Part shown: one piece after another, positions 1 through 6,289 of the stretch
Position numbering within the stretch: position 1 is the stretch's first letter
How the letters are laid out: every line of letters starts with the position of its first letter
Source of the DNA: a virus
DNA length: 46,773 bases
Direction: 5' to 3' (one strand)
IMG/VR virus record: IMGVR_UViG_3300046642_001423
Coordinates: 1 to 46,773 of that record
Made by a program: the position numbers and the translations under genes
The notes under the pieces: model-generated
What the model saw: the letters and a program-made list of their open reading frames with translations, nothing else
What the model was told of the DNA's origin: nothing
Databases searched by the model: none

Positions 1-366
1 GAACACCCGCGGCTTACCCGCATGGGGTTCGTACTCCGGTCGCACCGTCAGCGGAGACTCGACCATCGGTACGCAGTCGATCAACTGGCAGGACGCCACC
101 ACCGCACCGAGAGGCAATGCGTCGACCACCTGGCCGTCAGGCGGGAACCGCGTCGGGTTCTCCGTCGAGCGCGTCGCCTCGTAGCTCCCGCGCGGAAGCG
201 CACACCACGCAGCCTCGGCCTCGTTCATGCGCGCGACGTGCTTCCCTGCATGGATGAGCAACGGTCCCCGGTACGACGTCGACCACGACCGCGTCTCGAT
301 CGTCTTTGCTCCCACCGCGACGAGTGACGCGTGTGGCTGGCGGATCGTCAACGCGCGCGCGGTCAT
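1..366 (-). CDS. ASCH domain protein, cut by the window edge
   Basis: The reading frame runs from ATG at 366 leftwards to base 1 without a stop (122 codons), so the C-terminus lies outside the window. The N-terminal part has the ASCH signature: TIRQPHASLV (residues 7-16), KTIETRSWSTSYRG (21-34) followed by PLLIHAGKHV, and later VVASCQLIDCVPM. ASCH domains are PUA-like beta-barrels thought to bind nucleic acid; EVE and YTH relatives read modified bases or RNA. The start overlaps the stop of the next gene (ATGA), so it is the downstream member of the leftward early operon. The exact substrate is not shown by the sequence. Confidence 0.8.
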   Translation of the reverse strand, partial: MTARALTIRQPHASLVAVGAKTIETRSWSTSYRGPLLIHAGKHVARMNEAEAAWCALPRGSYEATRSTENPTRFPPDGQVVDALPLGAVVASCQLIDCVPMVESPLTVRPEYEPHAGKPRVF

Positions 367-713
367 ACCTCGACCGGGCCGGTCGACGCGACGACCTCGT
401 CGTCCCACCGGTGGTGTAGCTCGATCGAGAGGTACAACCTCGGGCGGGTCGCCTCCCACTCGCGGGAGTCCTCGATCTCGTCGACGATGCGCGCCGCCCA
501 CCGACGGAGAGAACGCGCCGAGTGCCGATCCGCCGACACCGAGCCATGATCGAACTCGGCCATGAACGCCCGCGGCGCGGCACGGACGAGGGTCCGGAGC
601 GCCGACCGTTCCAACATGCGCGCTTGCTCGATCAACTCGCGGGCCGAGACGTACGGGACCTCGACGATCGGGATCGACTCGTCGAGAACCGGGTCGACAA
701 TGCGGTCGGTCAT
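363..713 (-). CDS. Hypothetical protein, 116 aa
   Basis: I do not recognise this protein. It starts at ATG 713, which overlaps the preceding stop (ATGA) and has a good Shine-Dalgarno stretch, GAGGAGGCACC, just upstream. The first 25 residues are acidic and proline-containing; the middle (about residues 25-60) looks helical with many Arg and Ala; the C-terminal third has a Trp-rich patch (SREWEATRPRLY, HHRWDDE). No cysteine pairs and no membrane segment are visible. It is translationally coupled to the zinc-ribbon-like gene upstream and the ASCH gene downstream. Confidence 0.75.
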   Translation of the reverse strand: MTDRIVDPVLDESIPIVEVPYVSARELIEQARMLERSALRTLVRAAPRAFMAEFDHGSVSADRHSARSLRRWAARIVDEIEDSREWEATRPRLYLSIELHHRWDDEVVASTGPVEV

Positions 714-988
714 GGTGCCTCCTCGGTGAGTTTCCATTCGGTCAACACCCACGCCGTACGAACCTCGTCGTCGGTGTGCGACGTACACGACCCGGCCGTC
801 CGACCGTCGGAGAACAACGCACGGACCCACGGCACCGGCTCCGCGTACTCGACCATCGCGCCGTCGCTCATCTGCCGGGCGGCGCGTTCCGCCACCGCGT
901 GCTCGACGTCGTACTCGCGGCCGCACACGATGCACCGGAGCGGGATCACCCTCGACGGTCCCGGCGTGACGAACCCGGCGTCGGTCAC
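710..988 (-). CDS. Small zinc-ribbon-like protein, 92 aa
   Basis: The start is GTG 988, giving a GTGA overlap with the stop of the Hint gene. A single CxxC knuckle (RCIVCGREYDVEH) is followed by a helical, Ala-rich stretch and a C-terminal half with several Trp (VPWVRALF, TAWVLTEWKL). A second cysteine at SCTSHTD could complete a metal site with nearby His. No enzyme motif is recognised. It is one of many short cysteine-containing proteins in this phage and sits in a strictly overlapping string of genes at the far end of the leftward operon. Confidence 0.75.
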   Translation of the reverse strand: MTDAGFVTPGPSRVIPLRCIVCGREYDVEHAVAERAARQMSDGAMVEYAEPVPWVRALFSDGRTAGSCTSHTDDEVRTAWVLTEWKLTEEAP

Positions 989-1785
989 GGTGCCGAGTCT
1001 CGGACGATGATCCCGTCCGCGACGTAGTGACCGAGCTTCTCGACGGTGAGCGCGAACAACGCGCCGTCGTATGCGTCGGGCTCGACGGTGAACCCGAGCC
1101 ACCGTGGCCGCGGTGACCCGTCATCCGTCGGGACGTCCATCCACCCGGGGAGGAGATTCGACGCGGCGAGGTCCATGCTCGCACGACACCCGCGCCCTTT
1201 CCTCTCGCCCGAGCGCCACAACGGACGCGTCACCGACCGTCCGTACGCGCGGAGAGCGTCGGCCGGGCGAGGCGTGTCGACGTCGGGCGCGCGCCGGTAC
1301 CGGTGAAAGCATTGTTGAGTGATCCCGAACTCGTCCGAGACGAACCGCTCGACGCCGCGCGCCTCCCGATCGGAACCGAGGACGTCGAGCACCCATAGAT
1401 CGCGCGCGCCCTCATCCGTCGCCCGGCGTGCCGGACCGAACTGATACCCCTGCGCGTCCGGGTGGAGTTGCGCCGTCCCGACACGCCATAGATCGTCGAA
1501 CGACCGCATCATGTAGACCGCGACGCCGGACCGGGCGTTCCATCGCGCGATCATCCGATGGCCGGGCGTGGCCGCGACGCGGTGCCCGTCGACGGTTTGC
1601 ACGTTCACGATGAGAGAGCGCGCCTTGCGCGACGCCACCGCGGCCGCGTACCCGACACGGCGACGGATCACCGCGCCGCCGTCACGGTCGAACGACGGGA
1701 CCAATGTCCCCGGAGCGAGCGCGTCGACGCGGACCGGAGCGTGCCGGTCCGTCGTCGACACCGGTACCCAACCCGGGTGACTCAC
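985..1785 (-). CDS. Hint (Hedgehog/intein-like) protein with a GIY-YIG-like insert
   Basis: 266 aa from GTG 1785 (GTGA overlap with the preceding stop). The ends look like an intein: residues 23-35 (LAPGTLVPSFD) resemble block A, residues 73-79 (TPGHRMI) resemble block B, and residues 246-264 (LTVEKLGHYVADGIIVRDS) resemble the C-terminal splice block. The usual block A Cys is absent and the usual His-Asn at the end is Arg-Asp, so splicing is unlikely. Between these blocks, residues 87-165 show GVAVYMMRS, LWRVGTA, then LDVLGSDREA and DEFGI, a spacing reminiscent of a GIY-YIG nuclease at the position where inteins carry a homing endonuclease. There is no extein, so it is free-standing. Family-level call is fairly secure; activity is inferred. 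Confidence 0.65.
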   Translation of the reverse strand: MSHPGWVPVSTTDRHAPVRVDALAPGTLVPSFDRDGGAVIRRRVGYAAAVASRKARSLIVNVQTVDGHRVAATPGHRMIARWNARSGVAVYMMRSFDDLWRVGTAQLHPDAQGYQFGPARRATDEGARDLWVLDVLGSDREARGVERFVSDEFGITQQCFHRYRRAPDVDTPRPADALRAYGRSVTRPLWRSGERKGRGCRASMDLAASNLLPGWMDVPTDDGSPRPRWLGFTVEPDAYDGALFALTVEKLGHYVADGIIVRDSAP

Positions 1786-1928
1786 CCGAACAACCGGCGC
1801 GCGAGGCGGCCGGTCGCTTTGCCGTAGACACGACGGCCGATCCGGCGCGGCACCTTGCCACGCCGGATCGCGTTCACGTCGTTCGCCGTGCGGAGCGCAC
1901 GGTACGCGGTCGACTTCCACCCGCTCAC
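1782..1928 (-). CDS. Small basic protein, 48 aa
   Basis: Starts at GTG 1928, overlapping the stop of the 85-aa gene (GTGA), and ends overlapping the Hint gene start. The protein is very rich in Arg and Lys (for example RRGKVPRRIGRRVYG), with no cysteine and no hydrophobic segment, so nucleic acid binding is plausible but unproven. The tight coupling on both sides supports it as a real gene. I do not recognise a family. Confidence 0.65.
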   Translation of the reverse strand: MSGWKSTAYRALRTANDVNAIRRGKVPRRIGRRVYGKATGRLARRLFG

Positions 1929-2182
1929 GACGCCCACCGGAGCGCGCGCTCGGCGCGGTGGCGCTCGATCGTCTCGTACATGCGGTCCGCGGCGGCGTCG
2001 TACGACTCGGCCGCGTCGAGTCCCTCGACGGTGTCGCCGCGCCACACGATCCGGCCGTTGAACTTCACGCGGGAACCGTCGGGCAACGCGGCGAGCACCG
2101 CGGCCGCGAGGGTCGCGTCGGCGGTGGCCGCCTGATACACGCCGTCGGCGTCGTAGACCTTGAATCCGGGTGTCGAGCCCAT
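1925..2182 (-). CDS. Hypothetical protein, 85 aa, first gene after an operator-type promoter
   Basis: ATG 2182 is preceded by the start-associated sequence AGGAGGCTTCCCA, the same block found at the other operator-controlled genes at 11307-11441, 11579 and 14777. The promoter at 2219-2247 lies about 40 bases upstream, so this gene opens a short leftward operon: 85-aa protein, basic protein, Hint protein, zinc ribbon, 116-aa protein, ASCH protein. The sequence has a short beta-rich N-terminus (FKVYDADGVYQAAT), an Ala/Leu helix, SRVKFNGRIVWRG, and an Arg-rich C-terminal helix. No known domain is recognised. Confidence 0.75.
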   Translation of the reverse strand: MGSTPGFKVYDADGVYQAATADATLAAAVLAALPDGSRVKFNGRIVWRGDTVEGLDAAESYDAAADRMYETIERHRAERALRWAS

Positions 2183-2218
2183 TGGGAAGCCTCCTGGTCG
2201 GTGTCGGTTGGCTCCCGA

Positions 2219-2247
2219 ACCGTACCACACACGGCGCACCGTGCGCC
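2219..2247 (-). promoter_or_regulatory. Class A promoter: palindromic operator plus extended -10
   Basis: Bases 2233-2247 form a 15-bp near-perfect palindrome; on the minus strand it reads GGCGCAC-G-GTGCGCC. Exactly 8 nt downstream (GTGTGTGG) comes TACGGT at 2224-2219, an extended -10 (TGG then TAnnnT). A start point near 2212 would give a leader of about 30 nt with the Shine-Dalgarno AGGAGGC. The same element-to--10 spacing recurs at 11503 and 14717. The element occupies the -35 position. Confidence 0.75.
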
Positions 2248-2248
2248 A

Positions 2249-2671
2249 CTATCCACCCGCGGCCGTTGCCCCCGCTCGGTGGTGCGCTCGGTGGTGAGCC
2301 CGGCATAGCCACCGGACGTCGAACGGTCGGGAATAATCGTCGTGGTGCGCCTCGACGTCGACCGTCGTCGCGCAGACCTCGCACGGTCGCCGCGTCATGG
2401 TCCCCCGGACGAGGCGCATCTTGACCGCCGCTCGGGCGTTCGACCGGGCGCGTCGGTCCTGCGCCGTCAACACCACCCGCGGCCCGGCGACCTCCCCCGC
2501 GTACCCTCCCCGCTCCGCGCGCCACCGGCGCATGTACGCGCTGGCGCACTCGCGGCAATAGCGTTGCCGCGGCATCCGCGCCCGGACGCCGCACCGAGAG
2601 CACGGCCGTTGAGTCTCCTCACGGATGCGGCCGAACAACTCCGAGACGTCGGGCGATGTTCCACGACTCAC
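2249..2671 (-). CDS. HNH endonuclease-like protein, 140 aa
   Basis: The N-terminal half has a zinc-ribbon-like set (PCSRCG at 23-28, RYCREC further on) and an Arg-rich helix (MRRWRAERGG). The C-terminal half has an HNH-type core: RRPCEVCA, then VDVEAHHDDYSRPFDV, then WLCRAHHRAHH, in which the HH pair and the later His cluster are the likely metal and catalytic residues. Small HNH proteins of this kind are common in actinophages as free-standing or packaging-associated nucleases. GTG 2671 was chosen because a -10-like TACGGT lies 8 nt upstream and no Shine-Dalgarno is visible, suggesting a leaderless start. The stop lies two bases before the operator of the next operon. Confidence 0.75.
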   Translation of the reverse strand: MSRGTSPDVSELFGRIREETQRPCSRCGVRARMPRQRYCRECASAYMRRWRAERGGYAGEVAGPRVVLTAQDRRARSNARAAVKMRLVRGTMTRRPCEVCATTVDVEAHHDDYSRPFDVRWLCRAHHRAHHRAGATAAGG

Positions 2672-2685
2672 GGTGTTTCACCGTA
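2670..2685 (-). promoter_or_regulatory. Palindrome overlapping the -10 and start of the HNH gene
   Basis: Bases 2670-2684 read ACGGTG-TTT-CACCGT, a perfect 6-bp inverted repeat around TTT. On the minus strand the candidate -10 TACGGT (2685-2680) is built into one arm and the GTG start (2671-2669) into the other. No good -35 is seen. This differs in sequence from the GGCGCAC element, so it would be a separate, possibly self-regulatory site. Inference from geometry only. Confidence 0.4.
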
Positions 2686-2701
2686 GCTTGATTCCTTGTA
2701 G

Positions 2702-2854
2702 CTACGCGGCGCGGTACTCGGCGGGTGGCTCGACGAGTGGAGGTTGCCCGACACGGACGCCCGCGTGTTCCGCCCACTCGACGATCGCGTCGACCTCGCG
2801 CCAGAACTCCGCCGTGGCGGCGGGCTCCTCGACGGGACGCTCGGTGGTCTCCAT
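2702..2854 (-). CDS. Small acidic protein, 50 aa, probably translated leaderless
   Basis: Too short for most gene finders. ATG 2854 lies exactly 6 nt after a -10 box (CATACT), which places the predicted transcription start on the A of ATG; no Shine-Dalgarno is present. The 50-residue product is rich in Glu, Pro and Ala (starts METTERPVEEPAATAEF) with a single amphipathic helix around EFWREVDAIVEWAEHA. No family is recognised. It lies between the 98-aa zinc-binding gene and the HNH gene, both in the same direction, with short gaps rather than overlaps. Confidence 0.65.
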   Translation of the reverse strand: METTERPVEEPAATAEFWREVDAIVEWAEHAGVRVGQPPLVEPPAEYRAA

Positions 2855-2860
2855 CCGTCC

Positions 2861-2888
2861 AGTATGACCCAAACCTGTCCGCGATCAA
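2861..2888 (-). promoter_or_regulatory. Leaderless promoter for the 50-aa gene
   Basis: On the minus strand TTGATC (2888-2883) is followed after 16 nt by CATACT (2866-2861), then GGACGG and ATG. The match to TTGACA is 4 of 6 and to TATAAT 4 of 6. The start point falls on the ATG. No GGCGCAC element is present, so this promoter looks unregulated by that system. Confidence 0.6.
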
Positions 2889-2904
2889 ACGGATATCCCC
2901 AGGG

Positions 2905-2913
2905 TTGTCCACA
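2905..2913 (+). promoter_or_regulatory. Single DnaA box of actinobacterial type
   Basis: TTGTCCACA at 2905-2913 matches the DnaA box form preferred in Streptomyces and Mycobacterium. It lies in the 62-nt gap between the 98-aa gene and the leaderless promoter. Only one copy is seen here, so it is not an origin by itself; host DnaA could act on the adjacent promoter. Confidence 0.45.
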
Positions 2914-2916
2914 GCC

Positions 2917-3213
2917 CTACGCGCCGGGACCCGCCGCGGAGGCGGACGCGATGATGGCGGCCTGCTTCGCTCGGGCGTTGCTCCGCCGTTTCCCTCGCGT
3001 CATCCAATCGTCCTCCAACGCCTGCGCGACGCGACACGCCGTACATGACGTCGCGCCGTCGGGGAGGCGGGCGCAACACAAATGCACCGGCGCCCCGTCG
3101 AGCGCGAGGGTCGATCGTTTCCGGTCGTCTCGGATGCGTCCGTCGAGCGCGCACACCGCGCACACGCCGACGAACGCGAGGCGGTCGCCGGTCGGGATCG
3201 TCGAGGTCGTCAT
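2917..3213 (-). CDS. Zinc-binding-like small protein, 98 aa
   Basis: Starts at ATG 3213 (ATGA overlap with the glycosyltransferase stop). Two pairs of cysteines are visible: GVCAVCALDG near residue 16-25 and LCCARLPDGATSCTACR near 45-61, so a four-cysteine zinc ribbon is likely. The C-terminus is a basic helix (MTRGKRRSNARAKQAA). The function is unknown; the coupling to the TAGT-type glycosyltransferase and ParB-like gene suggests it belongs to that block. No catalytic motif is recognised. Confidence 0.75.
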   Translation of the reverse strand: MTTSTIPTGDRLAFVGVCAVCALDGRIRDDRKRSTLALDGAPVHLCCARLPDGATSCTACRVAQALEDDWMTRGKRRSNARAKQAAIIASASAAGPGA

Positions 3214-4025
3214 CGTTGCACCTTCCGGAGTGGGAACTCGCGAGCCTCGATCTCGTCCCAATCGAGATCCTCGCGTCGTTGTAGTGGCGTCGTGAACCGT
3301 GACCATTTGACGACGTGTTGCGGGCGACGGAACCGACGATCGACGCGCACGACACCCGGCCACATGCGTTCCAACTCGCGCGCCATCCGGAGACGGCCGT
3401 CGCCTTGATAGAGGTCCTCGGTGTTGCCGCCCGCGAGTTTCATGGTGCCGCCCTTCTCCGCGAGGAACGCGCAGAACTGCACCGTGCATAGACCACCCGC
3501 GAGGACTTGGAGACACAGGTCGGTGTCATCGTTGTAGAGGAGTCGCCACCGGTACGGCATCTCATTGCTGACGAGCGACGCCGAGTAGACGTGGACGTTC
3601 AACCGGTACGGCGGCGCGGCGCCGCGTGCGAACGTCTCGTAATCGAACCCGGAGATCCCGATGTTCGTATACCGGTCGGTGAACTCCTCGACCATCGCGA
3701 GCGCGAACCGTGCGTCGCACGGATGACGACGCCCCGCGTGGTATCGGAACATGCGCCGAATGTTGTCGTCGAACTGCCAATGGCGCGCGTGTCCCTCCTC
3801 GACCGACACGTCACGAATGAAGTTCCGCACACCGAGGAGACGCATCTCGTCGCGTGGTGTGACGAGGAGTCGCGCGTCGGGGAACGCCGCCGCGTACGCG
3901 TCGACCTCGGACGGTTCGACGACGAGACGGAACGGCACACCCTCGTCGAGCATGAACCGCGGTGTCATCGCTTGCGTCGCGCGCCCCTTGCTCGGGACGA
4001 ACACCGGGTACCGGAGTTCGATCAC
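3210..4025 (-). CDS. TET-associated-type glycosyltransferase (TAGT-like), 271 aa
   Basis: GTG 4025 overlaps the ParB-like stop (GTGA). The N-terminal motifs are those of the TAGT family found in phages: YPVFVPSKGR (6-15), FRLVVEP (32-38), GVRNFIRD (65-72) and HWQFDDNI (82-89), the last being the DxD-like sugar-nucleotide and metal site. Further on come NIGISGFDYETF and YNDDTDLCLQVL. TAGTs were predicted to add sugars to oxidised 5-methylpyrimidines in phage DNA, usually beside a TET/JBP dioxygenase; no dioxygenase is visible here, so the acceptor is unknown. The neighbours ParB-like protein, DNA methyltransferase-like protein and ASCH protein fit a nucleic-acid role better than virion glycosylation. 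Family call good, substrate inferred. Confidence 0.75.
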   Translation of the reverse strand: MIELRYPVFVPSKGRATQAMTPRFMLDEGVPFRLVVEPSEVDAYAAAFPDARLLVTPRDEMRLLGVRNFIRDVSVEEGHARHWQFDDNIRRMFRYHAGRRHPCDARFALAMVEEFTDRYTNIGISGFDYETFARGAAPPYRLNVHVYSASLVSNEMPYRWRLLYNDDTDLCLQVLAGGLCTVQFCAFLAEKGGTMKLAGGNTEDLYQGDGRLRMARELERMWPGVVRVDRRFRRPQHVVKWSRFTTPLQRREDLDWDEIEAREFPLRKVQR

Positions 4026-4729
4026 TCGTCGTCCGGTTCCCACCGCACGTCGCGCGAGTTGATCGCCTCGTCGAGTTTCGGGTAGCGCGCCGAGATGACA
4101 CCCGACCGCGGCCAATGTTTCGTGACGGTGATCTCGTTCGGGAGGTTGAGCCGTTCCATGAACTCGGTCCGCGACTCGGGCGTGTCGAACATGACGATCA
4201 ACCGGACGTGTGACGTCCCCGGCTCGTACTCCGGCATCCCGACCCACTCGCGCGCGGCGTCGACGTCGGGCAACTCGTCCGACGTGCGCGACACCATCGC
4301 GAGCGCGGCGAGAGTCATCTCGTCGAACCCGGTTCCGAGGAGCCCGGCGAGTGCGTCCTGATGCACGTCGCGGAGTAGCTCCGTCAACGCCCGGTCGTCG
4401 TCGAGCGCGAACACCGGGAGCGTGTTGTCGAGCGCGAGGAGTTTCAACGCCTCCGGTGAATCCGGGTCGAGGTCGAGGCGGCGGAACTCGATCGTCGTCC
4501 ACCCGAGAGACCACGCCGCGTCGACGACACCATGCCCGGCGAGGATCGTGCCGTCGCGTGCGACGACGACGTTCTTCGTCTGGCCGAACTGTTCTAGCGA
4601 CGCTTGGAGATGCTCGATCTCCTCGGGCGGGTGAACCCGGTAGTTCCGCGGGTGTGGCGTCAACGACTCGATCGGCCCGACCTCCGTCGCGACGAGGTCG
4701 TCGATCGTGTGCCGTTTCGGCTCACCCAT
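4022..4729 (-). CDS. ParB-like N-terminal domain protein, 235 aa
   Basis: The first 110 residues are a ParB/sulfiredoxin-type domain: HPRNYR (26-31), FGQTKNVVV (48-56), TILAGHG (61-67) and LLALDNT (97-103). In phages this domain commonly occurs alone or fused to DNA methyltransferases and is thought to bind or nick DNA; some members hydrolyse nucleotides. The second half (about 110-235) has no clear catalytic motif but includes a beta-rich block (SHVRLIVMFDT) and VTKHWPRSG. ATG 4729 overlaps the HTH gene stop (TGATG). It sits between an HTH protein and the TAGT-like enzyme. Confidence 0.85.
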   Translation of the reverse strand: MGEPKRHTIDDLVATEVGPIESLTPHPRNYRVHPPEEIEHLQASLEQFGQTKNVVVARDGTILAGHGVVDAAWSLGWTTIEFRRLDLDPDSPEALKLLALDNTLPVFALDDDRALTELLRDVHQDALAGLLGTGFDEMTLAALAMVSRTSDELPDVDAAREWVGMPEYEPGTSHVRLIVMFDTPESRTEFMERLNLPNEITVTKHWPRSGVISARYPKLDEAINSRDVRWEPDDE

Positions 4730-4980
4730 CAGGCGAGAGCGCGGTCGACCGCCGAGTGGTGGAGACCGGCGACCTTGGCCGCCTCGGTGGCGCTCATCCC
4801 CGCGTCCGTCGCCTCACGCCACGCGTCGGCGCGTTGCGCCTCCAACGCGGCGATACGGGCGTCGTGACGTTCCCGGGCGGTACGGATACGGTTCGTCAAC
4901 GCGGACGCCCTCCGGGCAGCCTTCAAGGCGTCACGGCGGGTCTCCGGGTCGAGCCGGTCGAGAGAGTTCGGGCGTGCCAT
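4729..4980 (-). CDS. Small HTH protein with coiled coil, 83 aa
   Basis: Residues 1-50 are an Arg/Ala-rich helix likely to form a coiled coil (RIRTARERHDARIAALEAQR). The C-terminus, ATDAGMSATEAAKVAGLHHSA, matches a helix-turn-helix of the kind ending many small phage DNA-binding proteins (recognition helix HHSAVDRAL). It may act as a regulator or a DNA adaptor; its target is unknown. Four nucleotides separate it from the HNH gene stop, and its own stop overlaps the ParB-like start. Confidence 0.75.
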   Translation of the reverse strand: MARPNSLDRLDPETRRDALKAARRASALTNRIRTARERHDARIAALEAQRADAWREATDAGMSATEAAKVAGLHHSAVDRALA

Positions 4981-4983
4981 GCG

Positions 4984-5409
4984 CTACAACCTATCGCGTA
5001 GGAGCCCGAGGGTACGAGCTTCGGCCGGGTGCTCTTGGTGAATCCAGTCGTGGCAGGAGCAACACACCGACGCGAGGTTCTCCTCGACGTCGGGTCCACC
5101 CTGGCCGGTCGGCCAGAGATGATGCGGGTGTTCGGCATGGCCGGAGCATCCCTCCGAGACCCGGGCGGTGCATCGGTAGCCGTCGCGGGCGAACACGATC
5201 GGCCGGAGCCGTCTCATTTTTCGTTCGTGTGCCCGGCCGCGCTCGCCCACGTTGCGGAGCGTCGAGCGTGCCGGAGCCCGGGACGGTTCGTAGTCGTTGC
5301 ATCGACAGATCGAGACCTCGTCGCCGTCCTCGACGATGGCGATACACGCGCCGTTACCGCGGTGCTCGTTCTCCCGGTGGCCGCACGACGCGCACTCTCG
5401 GGCGCTCAT
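4984..5409 (-). CDS. HNH endonuclease, 141 aa
   Basis: ATG 5409 overlaps the previous stop (ATGA). The N-terminus has a zinc knuckle (CASCGHREN then CICRCNDY-like cysteines: ACIAI, ICRCND). The HNH core is clear: PIVFARDGYRCTARVSEGC, then EHPHHLWPTGQGGPD, then ENLASVCCSCHDWIHQEH, giving the His-His, Asn and His of the beta-beta-alpha-metal fold. Such proteins nick or cut DNA; in phages they act in homing, packaging or recombination. No terminase lies near, so a packaging role cannot be argued from this window. Confidence 0.88.
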   Translation of the reverse strand: MSARECASCGHRENEHRGNGACIAIVEDGDEVSICRCNDYEPSRAPARSTLRNVGERGRAHERKMRRLRPIVFARDGYRCTARVSEGCSGHAEHPHHLWPTGQGGPDVEENLASVCCSCHDWIHQEHPAEARTLGLLRDRL

Positions 5410-5555
5410 CGGAACCCAAGCGGCGGGTTGTGGTCCTCGCCCGAGTCGCAGCCACCCGGGCAACACTCGGGATGGAACTCGACCGCCTCGACCTCGGAGC
5501 GGTGCTCGGTGAGCGAGTTCGTCGCACCACCGCACCGCGCGCAAACGTGCCTCAT
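5406..5555 (-). CDS. Small zinc-finger protein, 49 aa
   Basis: ATG 5555 overlaps the methyltransferase stop (ATGA), and its stop overlaps the HNH start. A CARCGG knuckle near the N-terminus and an FHPECCPGGCDSG cluster near the C-terminus provide at least four cysteines plus His for one zinc site. No other domain. Probably a DNA-binding or protein-binding adaptor for the neighbouring methyltransferase or nuclease; this is inference from position. Confidence 0.7.
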   Translation of the reverse strand: MRHVCARCGGATNSLTEHRSEVEAVEFHPECCPGGCDSGEDHNPPLGFR

Positions 5556-6289
5556 CGGGTCCTCCCTGGTCGCTTGAAGATCAACAGTTTCGACGGCCGC
5601 GCGTGCGCGTGTTGTTGCACGCTCGGGACGCGCCCGCTCTCGGCGCACGCCGCACACGGCCGCTCGTTGTGCCCGTCGATCCATCGCCCGATGCCGCCGC
5701 ACGCGTCACATTTCTTGTCGCGGTCCTTCGGTTGTGGACGACCGCCACCGAGGTACATGAACTCCTCGACTTTCGTCCACCCGGCCATGCGCGCGGTGAC
5801 GTCGTCGCCCATCCACCATTGACGGCCGGACTCGACTTGGTCCTGACATTTGACGAGGAGGAACCGACGCGACACGCGCGCGCACTCCGCCGCGCCGTGG
5901 AGGATCGAGGCGTACCGTTGCTCACGCGAGACGTCGCCGCCGATGCCGTACCGTTCGTCGAACTCACCGAGCGCCGGAGTGCCGTTGAGTTTGTAATCCG
6001 GGTCGAACACGACGGCGTCGAACTTGTGCTCCCACTCGGGCGGGAACTGGCGGTAGTCGAACCGGTAGCCGGGGACCTCGACGTCGCGGTCGTTCGCGAC
6101 GAGCGACGCTGGACGATGCACCTTCCAGAACGTCCCGCGTCCGTACGTCGCGTCGAGGACGTCGCCGTCGAGGTACCCGAGCCGTGCGACCGCCGCGATC
6201 AGATCGCCGTTGCTCATCCACGCGGCGAGCCACCACGGCGCGTCTTTCGCTTTGATCGGACCGCCACACGCGATCACCGGAGTCTCCAT
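5552..6289 (-). CDS. DNA methyltransferase-like protein with zinc-finger tail, 245 aa
   Basis: ATG 6289 overlaps the ATPase stop (TGATG). A class I SAM fold is suggested by VLDATYGRGTFW (44-55, motif I), VANDRD (64-69, acidic end of strand 2) and VVFDPDYKLNG (93-103) in the place of the DPPY motif of N6-adenine/N4-cytosine methyltransferases; the second Pro is Asp. ECARVSRRFLLVKCQDQ fits strand 5. The C-terminus has CDAC (194-197) and CAAC (212-215), a DnaJ-like zinc knuckle. It may methylate phage DNA or be a degenerate binding version. Its place next to the helicase and ParB-like genes fits DNA metabolism. Confidence 0.75.
   Translation of the reverse strand: METPVIACGGPIKAKDAPWWLAAWMSNGDLIAAVARLGYLDGDVLDATYGRGTFWKVHRPASLVANDRDVEVPGYRFDYRQFPPEWEHKFDAVVFDPDYKLNGTPALGEFDERYGIGGDVSREQRYASILHGAAECARVSRRFLLVKCQDQVESGRQWWMGDDVTARMAGWTKVEEFMYLGGGRPQPKDRDKKCDACGGIGRWIDGHNERPCAACAESGRVPSVQQHAHARPSKLLIFKRPGRTR

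Noticed and set aside
22-327. Plus-strand ORF of 101 codons
   Set aside because: It lies antisense to the ASCH gene, has no ribosome site and reads as Arg/Pro/His-rich shadow of GC-rich coding.
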